Program-made: the position numbers and the translations under genes | Assembly: GCF_018325905.1 (NCBI RefSeq) | Contig: NZ_AP021901.1 | Coordinates: 124,001 to 188,000 of the forward strand | DNA length: 64,000 nucleotides | Direction: 5' to 3' | Origin: Pseudomonas sp. St316 | GTDB lineage: Bacteria > Pseudomonadota > Gammaproteobacteria > Pseudomonadales > Pseudomonadaceae | Shown here: piece by piece, positions 45,662 through 54,219 of the stretch | Numbering within the stretch: the first letter of the stretch is position 1 | Layout of the letters: each line of letters begins with the position of its first letter | Notes under the pieces: generated by a model | Told to the model about the DNA's origin: nothing | Databases searched by the model: none | The model's input: the letters and a program-made list of their open reading frames with translations, nothing else

Positions 45662-46720
45662 TCAAATCAAAGACATTTGTCGGCCCGGCGGACAGAAGGC
45701 ATCGCAATCCAGATTGTATCCGTCACGGCGCTCAAGCCCCAAGCGCTTGAGCGCCTTGGCGAAACGCTGGGCCAACAGGTCGGCGAACGGGCCTTCGCCG
45801 CGCATGCGTGCACCGAAGCGGCTGTCATACAGTTCGCCGCCACGGCTCTGGCGAACCAGGCTCAGCACATGGGCGGCGCGTTGCGGGTAGTGCGCCTGCA
45901 ACCACTCCTCGAACAGCGGCGCGACTTCCAGCGGCAGACGCAGCATGACGTACGCGGCGTTCTGCGCGCCGGCGGCGTGTGCTTCGGCCAGCAGGCTTTC
46001 GATCTCGCTGTCATTGATCATCGGGATCATCGGCGCACACAGCACCCCCACGGCAATACCCGCCTCGCGCATGACCTTGATCGCCCGCAACCGCGCCTTG
46101 GGTGCCGCCGCGCGGGGTTCGAGAATGCGCTTGAGCTCATCGTCCAGGGTCGTGAGGCTGATCATCACGTGCACCAGGCGCTGTTGCGCCAGTTCGGTCA
46201 GCAGGTCCAGGTCGCGCAGGATCAGCGACCCCTTGGTGACGATGGTCACCGGATGCCGATAGCGCAGCAGCACCTCGAGAATCCGGCGGGTGATCCGTTG
46301 TTCGCGCTCGATAGGCTGATAGGGATCGGTGTTGGAACCCAGTGCGATCGGCGCGCATTGATAGCCGCGCCGGGACAATTGCTCTTCCAGCACATCGGCG
46401 GCATTGGTCTTGGCGATCAGCTTCGTTTCGAAATCCAGCCCCGGCGACATGTCCCAATAGGCATGGCTCGGCCGCGCATAGCAGTAGATGCAGCCGTGTT
46501 CGCAGCCTCGGTACGGGTTGATCGAGCGGTCGAAGGGGATATCGGACGAGGTGTTGCGGGTAATGATGGTCTTTGCCATTTCGATGCGCACTTCGGTGCC
46601 CTGGGTCGGCGGGACTTCCTGATACCAGCCGTCATCTTCGGCCACCGAGCGACTTGGGGCGAAGCGGTTGTGGGGGTTGGTGGCGGTGCCGCGACCGCGC
46701 GGCGCAGGAGAGACAGGCAT
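45662..46720 (-). CDS. PA0069-family radical SAM protein
   Basis: 352 aa, ATG 46720. Radical SAM enzyme with the [4Fe-4S] cluster motif RGCEHGCIYCYARPSHAYWD (CxxxCxYC) near residue 75, the GSNTDPYQPIEREQRITRRILEVLL stretch, and a spore photoproduct lyase-like fold (HVMISLTTLDDELKRILEPRAAAPKARLRAIKVMREAGIAVGV). The family is the SplB-like PA0069 group, whose substrate is unknown. A LexA-type box lies 17 bp before the start codon, and P. aeruginosa PA0069 is recalled as one of the LexA-controlled genes, so a role in the DNA-damage response is likely. Confidence 0.88.
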   Translation of the reverse strand: MPVSPAPRGRGTATNPHNRFAPSRSVAEDDGWYQEVPPTQGTEVRIEMAKTIITRNTSSDIPFDRSINPYRGCEHGCIYCYARPSHAYWDMSPGLDFETKLIAKTNAADVLEEQLSRRGYQCAPIALGSNTDPYQPIEREQRITRRILEVLLRYRHPVTIVTKGSLILRDLDLLTELAQQRLVHVMISLTTLDDELKRILEPRAAAPKARLRAIKVMREAGIAVGVLCAPMIPMINDSEIESLLAEAHAAGAQNAAYVMLRLPLEVAPLFEEWLQAHYPQRAAHVLSLVRQSRGGELYDSRFGARMRGEGPFADLLAQRFAKALKRLGLERRDGYNLDCDAFCPPGRQMSLI

Positions 46721-46736
46721 GGGGATGCTCCGAAGG

Positions 46737-46752
46737 CTGTATATGTGTACAG
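46737..46752 (-). promoter_or_regulatory. LexA (SOS) box
   Basis: CTGTATATGTGTACAG, a near-perfect fit to the LexA consensus CTG-TATATATATA-CAG with both CTG/CAG half-sites intact. It lies 17 bp upstream of the PA0069-type radical SAM start codon, where a bound repressor would block transcription. Confidence 0.82.
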
Positions 46753-46916
46753 TATTCGAGCGCGTTGTTTTCAGCCAGCGCCGTTCAGCAGTTGATTGGC
46801 TTCTGAAGGTGGCACTCTTCGATTCAAAATTCGTTTATACAAACCTCAACCACTGTCCCGAACAAGATTACAGCTACGCTAGTTCACCTTTGACGGACCC
46901 ACATCCATGTAACTGA

Positions 46917-46936
46917 GGGAGACCCGTAGGTCTCCC
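46917..46936. terminator. Hairpin after the frameshifted gene
   Basis: Perfect 8-bp stem GGGAGACC / GGTCTCCC with loop CGTA, 12 bp beyond the end of the broken gene at 46948. It lacks a strong T tract. Confidence 0.6.
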
Positions 46937-46947
46937 GCAGTTTGTAC

Positions 46948-47524
46948 CTAGTACCAGTTGGCGGCGAGCACCGGCTGTAGGGCATGTGCCTGAGATACGT
47001 CGAAATTGCCGGAAATGGCGGTAGACAGCTCGAACGGAGCCATGGCATGGACCAGGTTTTCGACATTGCGCTCCGCTAGACGCTGGCCGTTGCCGGCGAT
47101 GATATCGCCCGGACGAGCGGGTGAGACGGCATACCAGTCATGTACGGTGACCTGTTGAGCGGTGCCAATCCGACTCACCACCGCGGCTAAGATGAATATG
47201 CTGGCCTACGTTTTCTGCCAGATCATCCGAAGCCTTCTGAAATTGCGCGTCAGTGAGTGGTCGTTTTTTTGCAGCAGCCGCAAATTGCATTGACCCTCGA
47301 ACCATTTCGTTACTGAAGTTGCCGTCGTTTGCATTGATGCTGGTGGCAACACTTAGCCAGTTCTCGGCGATTCTCATGTCATCGAGTAGTGCGGGGTCTG
47401 TGGCTGCTCGGCGATGGGCAGCGACTAAGCCACGTAGGTACTGATACATCTGAGGGTAACGCTTGGCTTGACGCAGGCGCTCGACTTCCGACAGCTGTTC
47501 AGCTGTCATATTGATCATGTTCAT
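46948..47524 (-). pseudogene. Unknown small protein, apparently frameshifted
   Basis: Two frames that look like one gene. From ATG 47524 (AAAGG upstream) the first frame gives 128 aa (MNMINMTAEQLSEVERLRQ, RYPQMYQYLRGLVAAHRRAATDPALLDDMRIAENWLSVATSINANDG, FQKASDDLAENVGQHIHLS). Around 47185-47205 the reading quality shifts: the +1 frame continues as FILAAVVSRIGTAQQVTVHDWYAVSPARPGDIIAGNG and ends LQPVLAANWY at 46948. One extra base, or two missing, would explain it. No known family is recognised; there is no signal peptide. It is downstream of two secreted paralogs on the same strand, 10 bp after the second one's stop, so it belongs to their operon. The region is A+T-richer than average. Confidence 0.6.
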
Positions 47525-47534
47525 CCGTTAACCT

Positions 47535-48062
47535 TTAATCAATAAGGGTGCGTTTCAGGAACTCCAGGGCAAAGTCGTCCATAGCCTTGAAGTCTGTATG
47601 GGTGGCTCGGTATTGGTAGCTGACTGCAAGTCCATGGAACATCCGCCTCGCTACCCACGAGATTCCCATCTGGCCGATGGCGACGCTTTCACCATCTGAG
47701 CCCCTGAAGTGAAGGCTTGTATATCCTCCCCTCTTGTAAATGAAGAGGCCGTTTTCTTCGCGGGTAGGAGTGAGTCCTTCGAATGACCTAACGACGCTAT
47801 ATCCGACGTCCACCTCCTTTAGCCAAAACAACATGTATCGATCCCCAATAGCGTTTGGGACGACTTTGGCCGAGGGAAATTCAACAGTCATCTCTAACAG
47901 TGCCAAAGTGCTAGGATCTATCGTCCGGCACTCGTCGGTACTCAAGTTAAGACGTGTGAGTCGCGATGACTTTCCGCCTATATCAGGTGTGCAGTCGGCG
48001 AATGAAAGTTGCTGGTATAGAATAATTAGTGCGGCCATCGACAGTTTAATGATGTGCAGCAT
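47535..48062 (-). CDS. Secreted hypothetical protein, tandem paralog B
   Basis: 175 aa with a signal peptide (MLHIIKLSMAALIILYQQLSFA); AAGGAG precedes ATG 48062. It is a clear paralog of the gene at 48078-48605, of equal length: REENGLFIYKRGGYTSLHFRGSDGESVAIGQMGISWVARRMFHGLAVSYQYRATHTDFKAMDDFALEFLKRTL aligns throughout with the other's C-terminal half, including the central GSDG and the FHxxxVxYxY motifs. Two Cys in the mature N-terminal part (DCTPD, TDECR) could form a disulfide. No family is recognised. Paired small periplasmic proteins with a downstream short gene resemble immunity arrays of secreted toxins; that is only a suggestion from context. Confidence 0.8.
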   Translation of the reverse strand: MLHIIKLSMAALIILYQQLSFADCTPDIGGKSSRLTRLNLSTDECRTIDPSTLALLEMTVEFPSAKVVPNAIGDRYMLFWLKEVDVGYSVVRSFEGLTPTREENGLFIYKRGGYTSLHFRGSDGESVAIGQMGISWVARRMFHGLAVSYQYRATHTDFKAMDDFALEFLKRTLID

Positions 48063-48077
48063 CCATGCTCCTTGTTT

Positions 48078-48605
48078 TTAAGTTGTGGGAAATGTTTGTT
48101 TCAGAAAGCTCAGTACAGCTTCGTCCATGTCTCGGAAGTCTGAGCATGTTATCGAGTATTTATAGTCGACAATGTATGTATGAAATGTCCTATTTGCCAT
48201 CCAAGTGTTGTCTAATTTACTGACATACACCTTGTTACCATCTGAGCCAGTGAATTGGTACCAACTGACTTTTCCGTTCCAATAGATTTTCATGCCTTGC
48301 TCTTCTCGAGCCGGGATCGCGTCATCGAAGATCGCCAGAAAATCATGGTTTTGGTCTGCTTCGACGATGTGCACCCTTACGTCGGGATGGCCAACGGTTT
48401 CCGGTGCGCTCCATTCTAACGGGTAGTCGATTGTCATCGCGACGTTGGGGTAATCGCTGCGCTCGCTACGAGAACAACTCTCCTCCCGAACATTCACGTG
48501 TTGTGCGCGAGAAGTTTGGTGATCGTCTTTCGATGCCCAGCCGACTTCAATGCCTTGGAAAGAAAACGTTAGAAGTGCAGCGGAAATTTTTATAAAAATG
48601 CTCAT
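48078..48605 (-). CDS. Secreted hypothetical protein, tandem paralog A
   Basis: 175 aa from ATG 48605 (AAAGGAG upstream), with a hydrophobic leader MSIFIKISAALLTFSFQGIEVGWA likely acting as a signal peptide. C-terminal half: REEQGMKIYWNGKVSWYQFTGSDGNKVYVSKLDNTWMANRTFHTYIVDYKYSITCSDFRDMDEAVLSFLKQTF, matching paralog B residue by residue at many positions. The N-terminal half diverges more (VNVREESCSRSERSDYPNVAMTIDYPLEW). The order on the minus strand is A, B, then the broken small gene, with gaps of 15 and 10 bp, so one operon. No enzymatic motif is visible; function unknown. Confidence 0.8.
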   Translation of the reverse strand: MSIFIKISAALLTFSFQGIEVGWASKDDHQTSRAQHVNVREESCSRSERSDYPNVAMTIDYPLEWSAPETVGHPDVRVHIVEADQNHDFLAIFDDAIPAREEQGMKIYWNGKVSWYQFTGSDGNKVYVSKLDNTWMANRTFHTYIVDYKYSITCSDFRDMDEAVLSFLKQTFPTT

Positions 48606-49005
48606 GTAACTCTCCTTTACATTTTGCTCTGCGTTCACGCAGATATTCTTCCCTGTGCTGTCGAATCGGTTGGGGAAATAATCGATTTATATTTTAGATC
48701 GCCCAAGAGAGCGACCTGTACAAGGGGAGGGCTATGACAATTCGTATGAGCAGGCTCTGGAAAGCATCCTATGCTTGCAAGTGTCTTTGAACAATTTGGA
48801 GATTGTCACGCAATCTTTCGAGAAGCGGGTTCTAATATTACAAGGAGTTGCCCGTGCTCCAACGGAATTTCGTCAGTTGGCGGTCGGGTTAGTACAGTCC
48901 AGTTTTCCACGGCCTGCGATTTACAATTCATTCACACGCGCCTCACAGTATTTTGACTGGTTCAGGCCGAAGCTATCTGCACCCGTCCTGTTGTGATCAT
49001 TGATC
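48606..49005. other. Intergenic region between the paralog operon and the TpbA-like gene
   Basis: 400 bp, A+T-rich. It must contain the operon promoter of paralog A (minus) and the promoter of the phosphatase gene (plus). A strong ribosome-binding site (AGGGGAGGGCT) at about 48723 precedes an 18-codon frame from ATG 48734, and a longer frame follows around 48775, both too weak to call as genes; they may be remnants. Confidence 0.5.
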
Positions 49006-49686
49006 ATGTTGAAACCCTCAGTTGTTGCCGTACTTTTCACTTCACTCTTGAGCTTGCTGGTGGTCAACCGGTCAGAGGCAGACGAACCTAGCGAACCTCG
49101 GCCTGCCGAATGGGCCCAGCCCGTGGCAAAGGACTACAACCTTTACCAGATGTCCCCCACGCTCTACCGCAGCTCCTTGCCGGACGGCGGGGCCTTGCCC
49201 TTGCTGAGCAAACTGCGGATCGGCACAGTCATCACCTTCCTGCCGGAGTCGGACAAGCGTTGGCTGTCCACCCCCGGCATCGAGCAAGTGCAATTGCCTT
49301 ATCGCACCAACCATGTCGACGACAGCGACATCCTTCGGGCACTGCGCGCCGTCCAGGCCGCCGAAGCCAAGGGGCCGGTACTGATGCACTGCAAGCACGG
49401 CTCGGACCGCACCGGATTGGTGGCCGCCATGTACCGGGTGGTGGTACAGGGTTGGAGCAAGGAAGACGCGTTGAACGAAATGACCGAAGGCGGCTTTGGC
49501 GACAGCCATCACTTCAAGGACGGGGTTCGCTACATGATGCAGGCCGATGTGGAGAAACTCCGCACGGCATTGGCGAACGGCGATTGCAGCACCAGCGTTT
49601 TTGCGTTGTGTTCGCTGGAAAGCTGGGTCAATTCGACCACGACCCCTTCACACCTCGATCCGCAGGCGGCCCTTCCCAAACCCTGA
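49006..49686 (+). CDS. tpbA: Periplasmic dual-specificity protein phosphatase, TpbA-like
   Basis: 226 aa; ATG 49006 (a TTG at 49000 is the alternative). A signal peptide (about 1-27) places it in the periplasm. The phosphatase P-loop is VLMHCKHGSDRTG, the HCx5R(S/T) signature, and the general-acid Asp region is NHVDDSDILRALRAVQ. The stretches NLYQMSPTLYRSSLPDGG and VVQGWSKEDALNEMTEGGFGD closely match P. aeruginosa TpbA, which dephosphorylates the diguanylate cyclase TpbB/YfiN and lowers c-di-GMP and biofilm formation. No yfiN gene is nearby. It converges with the M3 peptidase gene, whose stop codon adjoins its own. Confidence 0.85.
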   Translation: MLKPSVVAVLFTSLLSLLVVNRSEADEPSEPRPAEWAQPVAKDYNLYQMSPTLYRSSLPDGGALPLLSKLRIGTVITFLPESDKRWLSTPGIEQVQLPYRTNHVDDSDILRALRAVQAAEAKGPVLMHCKHGSDRTGLVAAMYRVVVQGWSKEDALNEMTEGGFGDSHHFKDGVRYMMQADVEKLRTALANGDCSTSVFALCSLESWVNSTTTPSHLDPQAALPKP

Positions 49687-51678
49687 TCAGCGATTGCCCA
49701 GGAACGCCTGGATGGATTCAGTCAGCGGTCGCGAATCGCCCGGCCCGAATATCGTCTCGCGCAGTGCCTGGCCGGTCTTGCGATTGAACAGCCCGTCGCG
49801 CTTGAACCGCTGGAACACGGTTTTCGCCAGTTCCCTGGACCAGGCATAGGCATAGATCCCGGCGCCATAGCCGGTCACCAGGTAGTCCAGGCCATTGGGC
49901 CAGCGTTCGCTGGGCCACACGGGCAGGTGCCCGACGTCGGCGCTGACCTGATCGAATACCTGTTGGGCCGTGCGCCCGTCGCCGTGGCTGCGGTGCAACT
50001 CCATGTCGAACAGCGCATCGCGAAGGATCGCGGCGGTGTCCCAACTGGTCTGGGTGTCGAGGTAAACCAGCAACTGATCGGCGATATCGTCCGGCAACGG
50101 CTCCTCGGTCTGGTGATGTTTGGATACCCGGATCAGGCATGGCTTGGAGAAGCACCACTGCTCGAAGAGAACCCCGGCGAATTCGGCCGTGTCCCGGGAC
50201 AGCTCCGCGATGCCCGAAATGTTGCGGTATTGAGCCTGGCTCAACAGGTGGTGCAGGCAGTGGCCGAACTCATGGAAGAGGATGCGCAGTTGCCGATGAT
50301 CCAGCAACACCGGGTCTTTCCCTGAACCGCGCGGCAACCAGCCATGCAACACGGCGACGGGGTACCGGGGCCGGCCCTCGGCCGTGATGCGGCGGTTTCG
50401 CAGGGTGGTGGTATTCGGGAACCCGTCCTGGTTGGCTTTCTCCAGCGGGTCGAAATAAAGGTAGCCAATGAGCTCGTCCCACTCGCGGACTTCAAACAGC
50501 CGCACGTCTGGATGCCAGGTTGCTTCATCCTGGCGCTCCACGATGCTCACGCCGAACAGGTCCCTGGCCATCAGCAGCAGCTGTGAAAAAGTCGATTCCA
50601 GCTCGAACCAGGCACTGGCGGCCTGCTCAGACACGCCCGTCGTTTGCCGACGAAGCTTTTCCGCCAGGTATTGATAGTCCCAAGGCTGGAGGTCGCGCAA
50701 GCCTTGCGTCGTGGCATAGGCCTTCAGTTGCTCGGTGTCCCGGACGAATACGCTGCGCTGCTGGGCAAGTTGCCCCCGCAGGAACGACAGCACCTGCTCG
50801 GGCGACTCGGCTTGCTCGGGCTCGAGCGCCATGTGAGCGTAATTGGAATAGCCCAGCAAGGTGGCGTGCTGATGTCGGTCCCTGAGCAACTGCGCGAGGA
50901 CTTCGCCGTTGTCGAACACGCCGGCCTGTGGCCCTTGGTCCGATGCGCGTGTGCTGAAGGCGATGTACATGCGTTTGCGCAACAGAGGATTGTCGGCGTA
51001 ACGGCTGACGATACGAAACGACTCCTCGTTGAGCGTCAGCCGCCAGCCTTTGCGCCCGGCCTCACGCGCTTGCTCCGCCATGCGTTGCTTGAAAGAGGCC
51101 GGCAGGCCGCTCAATTGTGCCTCGTCGTCGAACCCTTGGTGCCAGGCTTTATTGGCCTCGTGCAAGTGCTCCTGGAACAAGGTCCGGGCGCCCTGGATGC
51201 GCAGTGTCAGGCTTTCCAAGTCTGGCTGTGCGCTGTGCGCCAATCCGTTCTGGCGAAACTGCCGGAGGATTTTTTCCAGCGTGCGTTTTCTGGCGGGTGT
51301 GAAATGCCTGGCGATCTGGCTGTTGGCCAATTGCTGGAAGCGTTGAAACAGTTCGCGATGTTGCGTCAACGACCGTTGGTAGGCGTGCAAGCGCTCGCTG
51401 CAGTCGAGCGAAGCCTGTGTCCAATCGGGGCCTGTCCGGGTCAAGGTCAGGCGTTCCAGCACGTAGCCGAAGCCTTTCAAGCGGGCGTGGATGTCGTCCA
51501 TCGCCAGCACGAGGTCGTCCCAGGTGGGGAACGGTGCCTGGGTCTTGATGATCTCGGCCACTCGAGTGCGACTCTCGGCAATGATCTGGTCGAGGGCCGG
51601 TGAGAAATGCCGGGCTTGGATCCGGGCGAAAGGGGGCAGGTGGTGGGCCTGCAACAGCGGATTGTCATCGTTGGGCAT
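49687..51678 (-). CDS. M3 family oligopeptidase (PrlC-like, second copy)
   Basis: 663 aa zinc metallopeptidase. The HEFGH active site is in LRILFHEFGHCLHHLLSQAQYRNISG, with the downstream Glu ligand region in LSRDTAEFAGVLFEQWCF. The opening MPNDDNPLLQAHHLPPFARIQARHFSPALDQIIAESRTRVAEI and the closing GLDYLVTGYGAGIYAYAWSRELAKTVFQRF are those of oligopeptidase A. It lies 115 bp downstream of the yheV-prlC pair and is a diverged paralog of PrlC, suggesting an old local duplication. Substrates are short cytoplasmic peptides; an accessory or specialised role beside PrlC is inferred. Confidence 0.93.
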   Translation of the reverse strand: MPNDDNPLLQAHHLPPFARIQARHFSPALDQIIAESRTRVAEIIKTQAPFPTWDDLVLAMDDIHARLKGFGYVLERLTLTRTGPDWTQASLDCSERLHAYQRSLTQHRELFQRFQQLANSQIARHFTPARKRTLEKILRQFRQNGLAHSAQPDLESLTLRIQGARTLFQEHLHEANKAWHQGFDDEAQLSGLPASFKQRMAEQAREAGRKGWRLTLNEESFRIVSRYADNPLLRKRMYIAFSTRASDQGPQAGVFDNGEVLAQLLRDRHQHATLLGYSNYAHMALEPEQAESPEQVLSFLRGQLAQQRSVFVRDTEQLKAYATTQGLRDLQPWDYQYLAEKLRRQTTGVSEQAASAWFELESTFSQLLLMARDLFGVSIVERQDEATWHPDVRLFEVREWDELIGYLYFDPLEKANQDGFPNTTTLRNRRITAEGRPRYPVAVLHGWLPRGSGKDPVLLDHRQLRILFHEFGHCLHHLLSQAQYRNISGIAELSRDTAEFAGVLFEQWCFSKPCLIRVSKHHQTEEPLPDDIADQLLVYLDTQTSWDTAAILRDALFDMELHRSHGDGRTAQQVFDQVSADVGHLPVWPSERWPNGLDYLVTGYGAGIYAYAWSRELAKTVFQRFKRDGLFNRKTGQALRETIFGPGDSRPLTESIQAFLGNR

Positions 51679-51793
51679 CAGCGGTCTTCCTTGGACTGAA
51701 CGAGATGGACAGTCTGGGCAGGAAGCTGAGCGGCGGGGCGATATATATGTATCGCTTCCGGGCCGGGCGGCCCGGAAGGTGATGCCGAAGATT

Positions 51794-52072
51794 TCAGTCG
51801 GTTTTTTTCTTCAACTTGGGGTTGGGAAAAAACTGTACCGCCTGGACCTTGGCGTCCGGCACCTTGAGCGCCGAGGTATTGACCCGGGTGCCCAATTCCT
51901 TGGGCACCGACAGGCCTTGCTCGTTGAGTGTGTCCGAATAACCGCAGGCCACACATTCACGGTGCGGCACGCCGTCTTCGTTCCACATCATCAGCTTGTC
52001 CGGCTCGCTGCAGGCCGGGCAGACTGCCCCGGCGATAAAGCGTCTCTTGGTAATCACAGGCCCCTCGCTCAT
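51794..52072 (-). CDS. YheV-like zinc-ribbon protein (DUF2387)
   Basis: 92 aa; ATG 52072 overlaps the prlC stop by four bases. Two CxxC pairs form a zinc ribbon: AVCPACSEPDKLMMWNEDGVPHRECVACGYSDT. The basic tail (NPKLKKKTD) is typical of YheV. The family is conserved in gammaproteobacteria beside prlC but has no known function. Translationally coupled to prlC here. Confidence 0.9.
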   Translation of the reverse strand: MSEGPVITKRRFIAGAVCPACSEPDKLMMWNEDGVPHRECVACGYSDTLNEQGLSVPKELGTRVNTSALKVPDAKVQAVQFFPNPKLKKKTD

Positions 52073-54120
52073 GCTGCGGCGTCCTCGGTCAGGCCGCTAT
52101 GGCGCAAGAGTGCGTCAATCGACGGCTCACGGCCACGGAAGTCGACGAACAGCACCATCGGTTCCTGCGAACCGCCACGGGCCAGGATGGCTTCACGGAA
52201 GGCACGACCGGTGGCAGCGTTGAGCACGCCGTCCTCTTCGAACTTGGAGAAGGCATCGGCCGACAATACTTCTGCCCATTTGTAGCTGTAGTAGCCCGCC
52301 GCATACCCGCCGGCGAAGATGTGGGCGAAGCTGTTGGGGAAGCGGTTGTAGGCCGGTGGGCGCATGACCGACACCTCGTCGCGCACGCCTTCGAGCACTT
52401 GCGCCACGCTGCGACCGTCGCCGTGGGTGGCGTGCAGTTCGAAGTCGAACAGCGAGAATTCCAACTGGCGGACCATCATCAAGCCGGACTGGAAGTTTTT
52501 CGCCGCGAGCATTTTTTCCAGCAAGTCCTGGGGCAGCGGCTCGCCGGTTTCGTAGTGACCGGAAATCAGCGCCAGGCCTTCGGGCTCCCAGCACCAGTTT
52601 TCCATGAACTGGCTCGGCAGCTCCACGGCATCCCAAGCCACGCCGTTGATGCCGGAAACGCCGGCGTGTTCGACGCGGGTCAGCAGGTGGTGCAGGCCAT
52701 GGCCGAATTCGTGGAACAGGGTGGTGACTTCATCGTGGGTCAGCAGCGCCGGTTTGCCGCTGTCGGCCGGAGTGAAGTTGCACACCAGGTTCGCCACCGG
52801 GCTTTGCAGCACGCCCTCGATCGTACGGCGACGGTCGCGGGCGCCGTCCATCCAGGCGCCGCCACGCTTGTTGGCGCGGGCATAGAGGTCGAAGAAGAAG
52901 CGGCCCACGTGCTGGCCGTTCTCCTTGATTTCGAACAGGCGCACGTCCGGGTGCCAAGTGTCGAAACCTTTCAGTTCGGCAATCTCGATACCGTAGAGGC
53001 GTTGCACGATGGCGAACAGGCCGCTCAGTACTTTGTCGATCGGGAAGTACGCGCGCAGGGCTTCCTGGGCCACGCTGTAGCGCTGCTGACGCAGTTTTTC
53101 GCCGTAGAAGCCGCTGTCCCAGCTTTGCAGGTCGGGGCAGCCCTGTTCGGCGGCGAAGGCTTTGAGCTGTTCCAGGTCCAGGGCGGCGAACGGTTTGCTG
53201 CGCTTGGCCAGGTCGCGCAGGAAGCTGAGGACCTGATCGCTGGACTCGGCCATCTTGGTCGCCAGGCTCAACTCGGCGAAGTTGGCGAAACCGAGCAGTT
53301 GGGCCAATTCCTGGCGCAGGTCGAGGATCTGTTCCATCACCGGGCCGTTATCGTTCTGGCCGGCATTCGGGCCCTGGTCCGAGGCGCGGGTGCAGTACGC
53401 CGCGTAGACTTCTTCACGCAGGGCGCGGTCTTCGGCGTAGGTCATCACCGCGTAGTAGCTGGGGAATTCCAGGTTGATCAGCCAGCCGTCCAGCTCCTTG
53501 GCCTGGGCGGCCGCGGCCATTTGCGCCTTGGCCGAATCGGTCAGGCCGGCGAGGGCGGCCTCAACGGTGACGTGTTTGGTCCAGGCCTGGGTCGCGTCCA
53601 GCAGTTGGTTGGAGAAGCGGCTGCCCAGCTCGGAGAGTTTGCTCTGCACTTCGGCGTAGCGCTTCTGCTGCTCGGGCGGCAGGTCGATACCCGACAGGCG
53701 GAAGTCCCGCAGGGAATGTTCCAGGATGGTTTTCTGCGCCACGTCGAAACCCGCGGCTTCAGGGCTGCTCGCCAAGGCTTCGAAGGCCTGGAACAGTTCG
53801 CGGTTCTGGCCCAGCTCGGTGGAGTAGGCACTCAACGCCGGCAGGCAGGCCTCGTAGGCTTCGCGCAGTTCAGGGCTGTTGCGCACGGCGTTCAAATGGC
53901 TGATCGGGCTCCAGGCGGCGCCCAGGCGATCATTGAGCTCGTCCATCGCCAATACCAGGCCGGCCCAGGTAGGCTGCCGGACTTGGGTCTTGAGAAGCTC
54001 GGCGATAGCGGCACGGTTGTCAGCCAGGATCTGCTCGATGGCCGGTTGCACGTGCTCGGCACGGATCGCCGAGAATGGCGGCAGGTCATAGGGTTGTAAA
54101 AGAGGGTTGTTCACGCTCAC
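52069..54120 (-). CDS. prlC: Oligopeptidase A
   Basis: 683 aa zinc metalloprotease (M3A) that degrades short peptides in the cytoplasm, including cleaved signal peptides. The GTG at 54120 gives MSVNNPLLQPYDLPPFSAIRAEHVQPAIEQIL, with AAGGTG upstream; an ATG at 54147 would add nine unlikely residues. The active site is VTTLFHEFGHGLHHLLTRVEHAGVSGINGVAWDAVELPSQFMENW, with the zinc His pair and catalytic Glu in HEFGH and the third ligand in DAVELPSQ. The C-terminal LFDFELHATHGDGRSVAQVLEGVRDEVSV and GYAAGYYSYKWAEVLSADAFSKF are conserved. Overlaps yheV by four bases. Confidence 0.96.
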   Translation of the reverse strand: MSVNNPLLQPYDLPPFSAIRAEHVQPAIEQILADNRAAIAELLKTQVRQPTWAGLVLAMDELNDRLGAAWSPISHLNAVRNSPELREAYEACLPALSAYSTELGQNRELFQAFEALASSPEAAGFDVAQKTILEHSLRDFRLSGIDLPPEQQKRYAEVQSKLSELGSRFSNQLLDATQAWTKHVTVEAALAGLTDSAKAQMAAAAQAKELDGWLINLEFPSYYAVMTYAEDRALREEVYAAYCTRASDQGPNAGQNDNGPVMEQILDLRQELAQLLGFANFAELSLATKMAESSDQVLSFLRDLAKRSKPFAALDLEQLKAFAAEQGCPDLQSWDSGFYGEKLRQQRYSVAQEALRAYFPIDKVLSGLFAIVQRLYGIEIAELKGFDTWHPDVRLFEIKENGQHVGRFFFDLYARANKRGGAWMDGARDRRRTIEGVLQSPVANLVCNFTPADSGKPALLTHDEVTTLFHEFGHGLHHLLTRVEHAGVSGINGVAWDAVELPSQFMENWCWEPEGLALISGHYETGEPLPQDLLEKMLAAKNFQSGLMMVRQLEFSLFDFELHATHGDGRSVAQVLEGVRDEVSVMRPPAYNRFPNSFAHIFAGGYAAGYYSYKWAEVLSADAFSKFEEDGVLNAATGRAFREAILARGGSQEPMVLFVDFRGREPSIDALLRHSGLTEDAAA

Positions 54121-54219
54121 GGTCGACACCTTGGCTGGAAGAAACATGGGCCCATCTTAATTACAATCGACGTTCACCGCAGCTAGCAGCGCCTATCACC
54201 GGATAAGAGAGAGCCTATC

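Noticed and set aside
48734..48790. 18-codon frame after a strong ribosome-binding site
   Set aside because: Too short and not followed by a plausible gene; may be a remnant, so recorded only within the intergenic entry.
52099..54099. Plus-strand open frame of 666 codons opposite prlC
   Set aside because: Antisense artefact of GC-rich coding; the minus-strand prlC is unmistakable.
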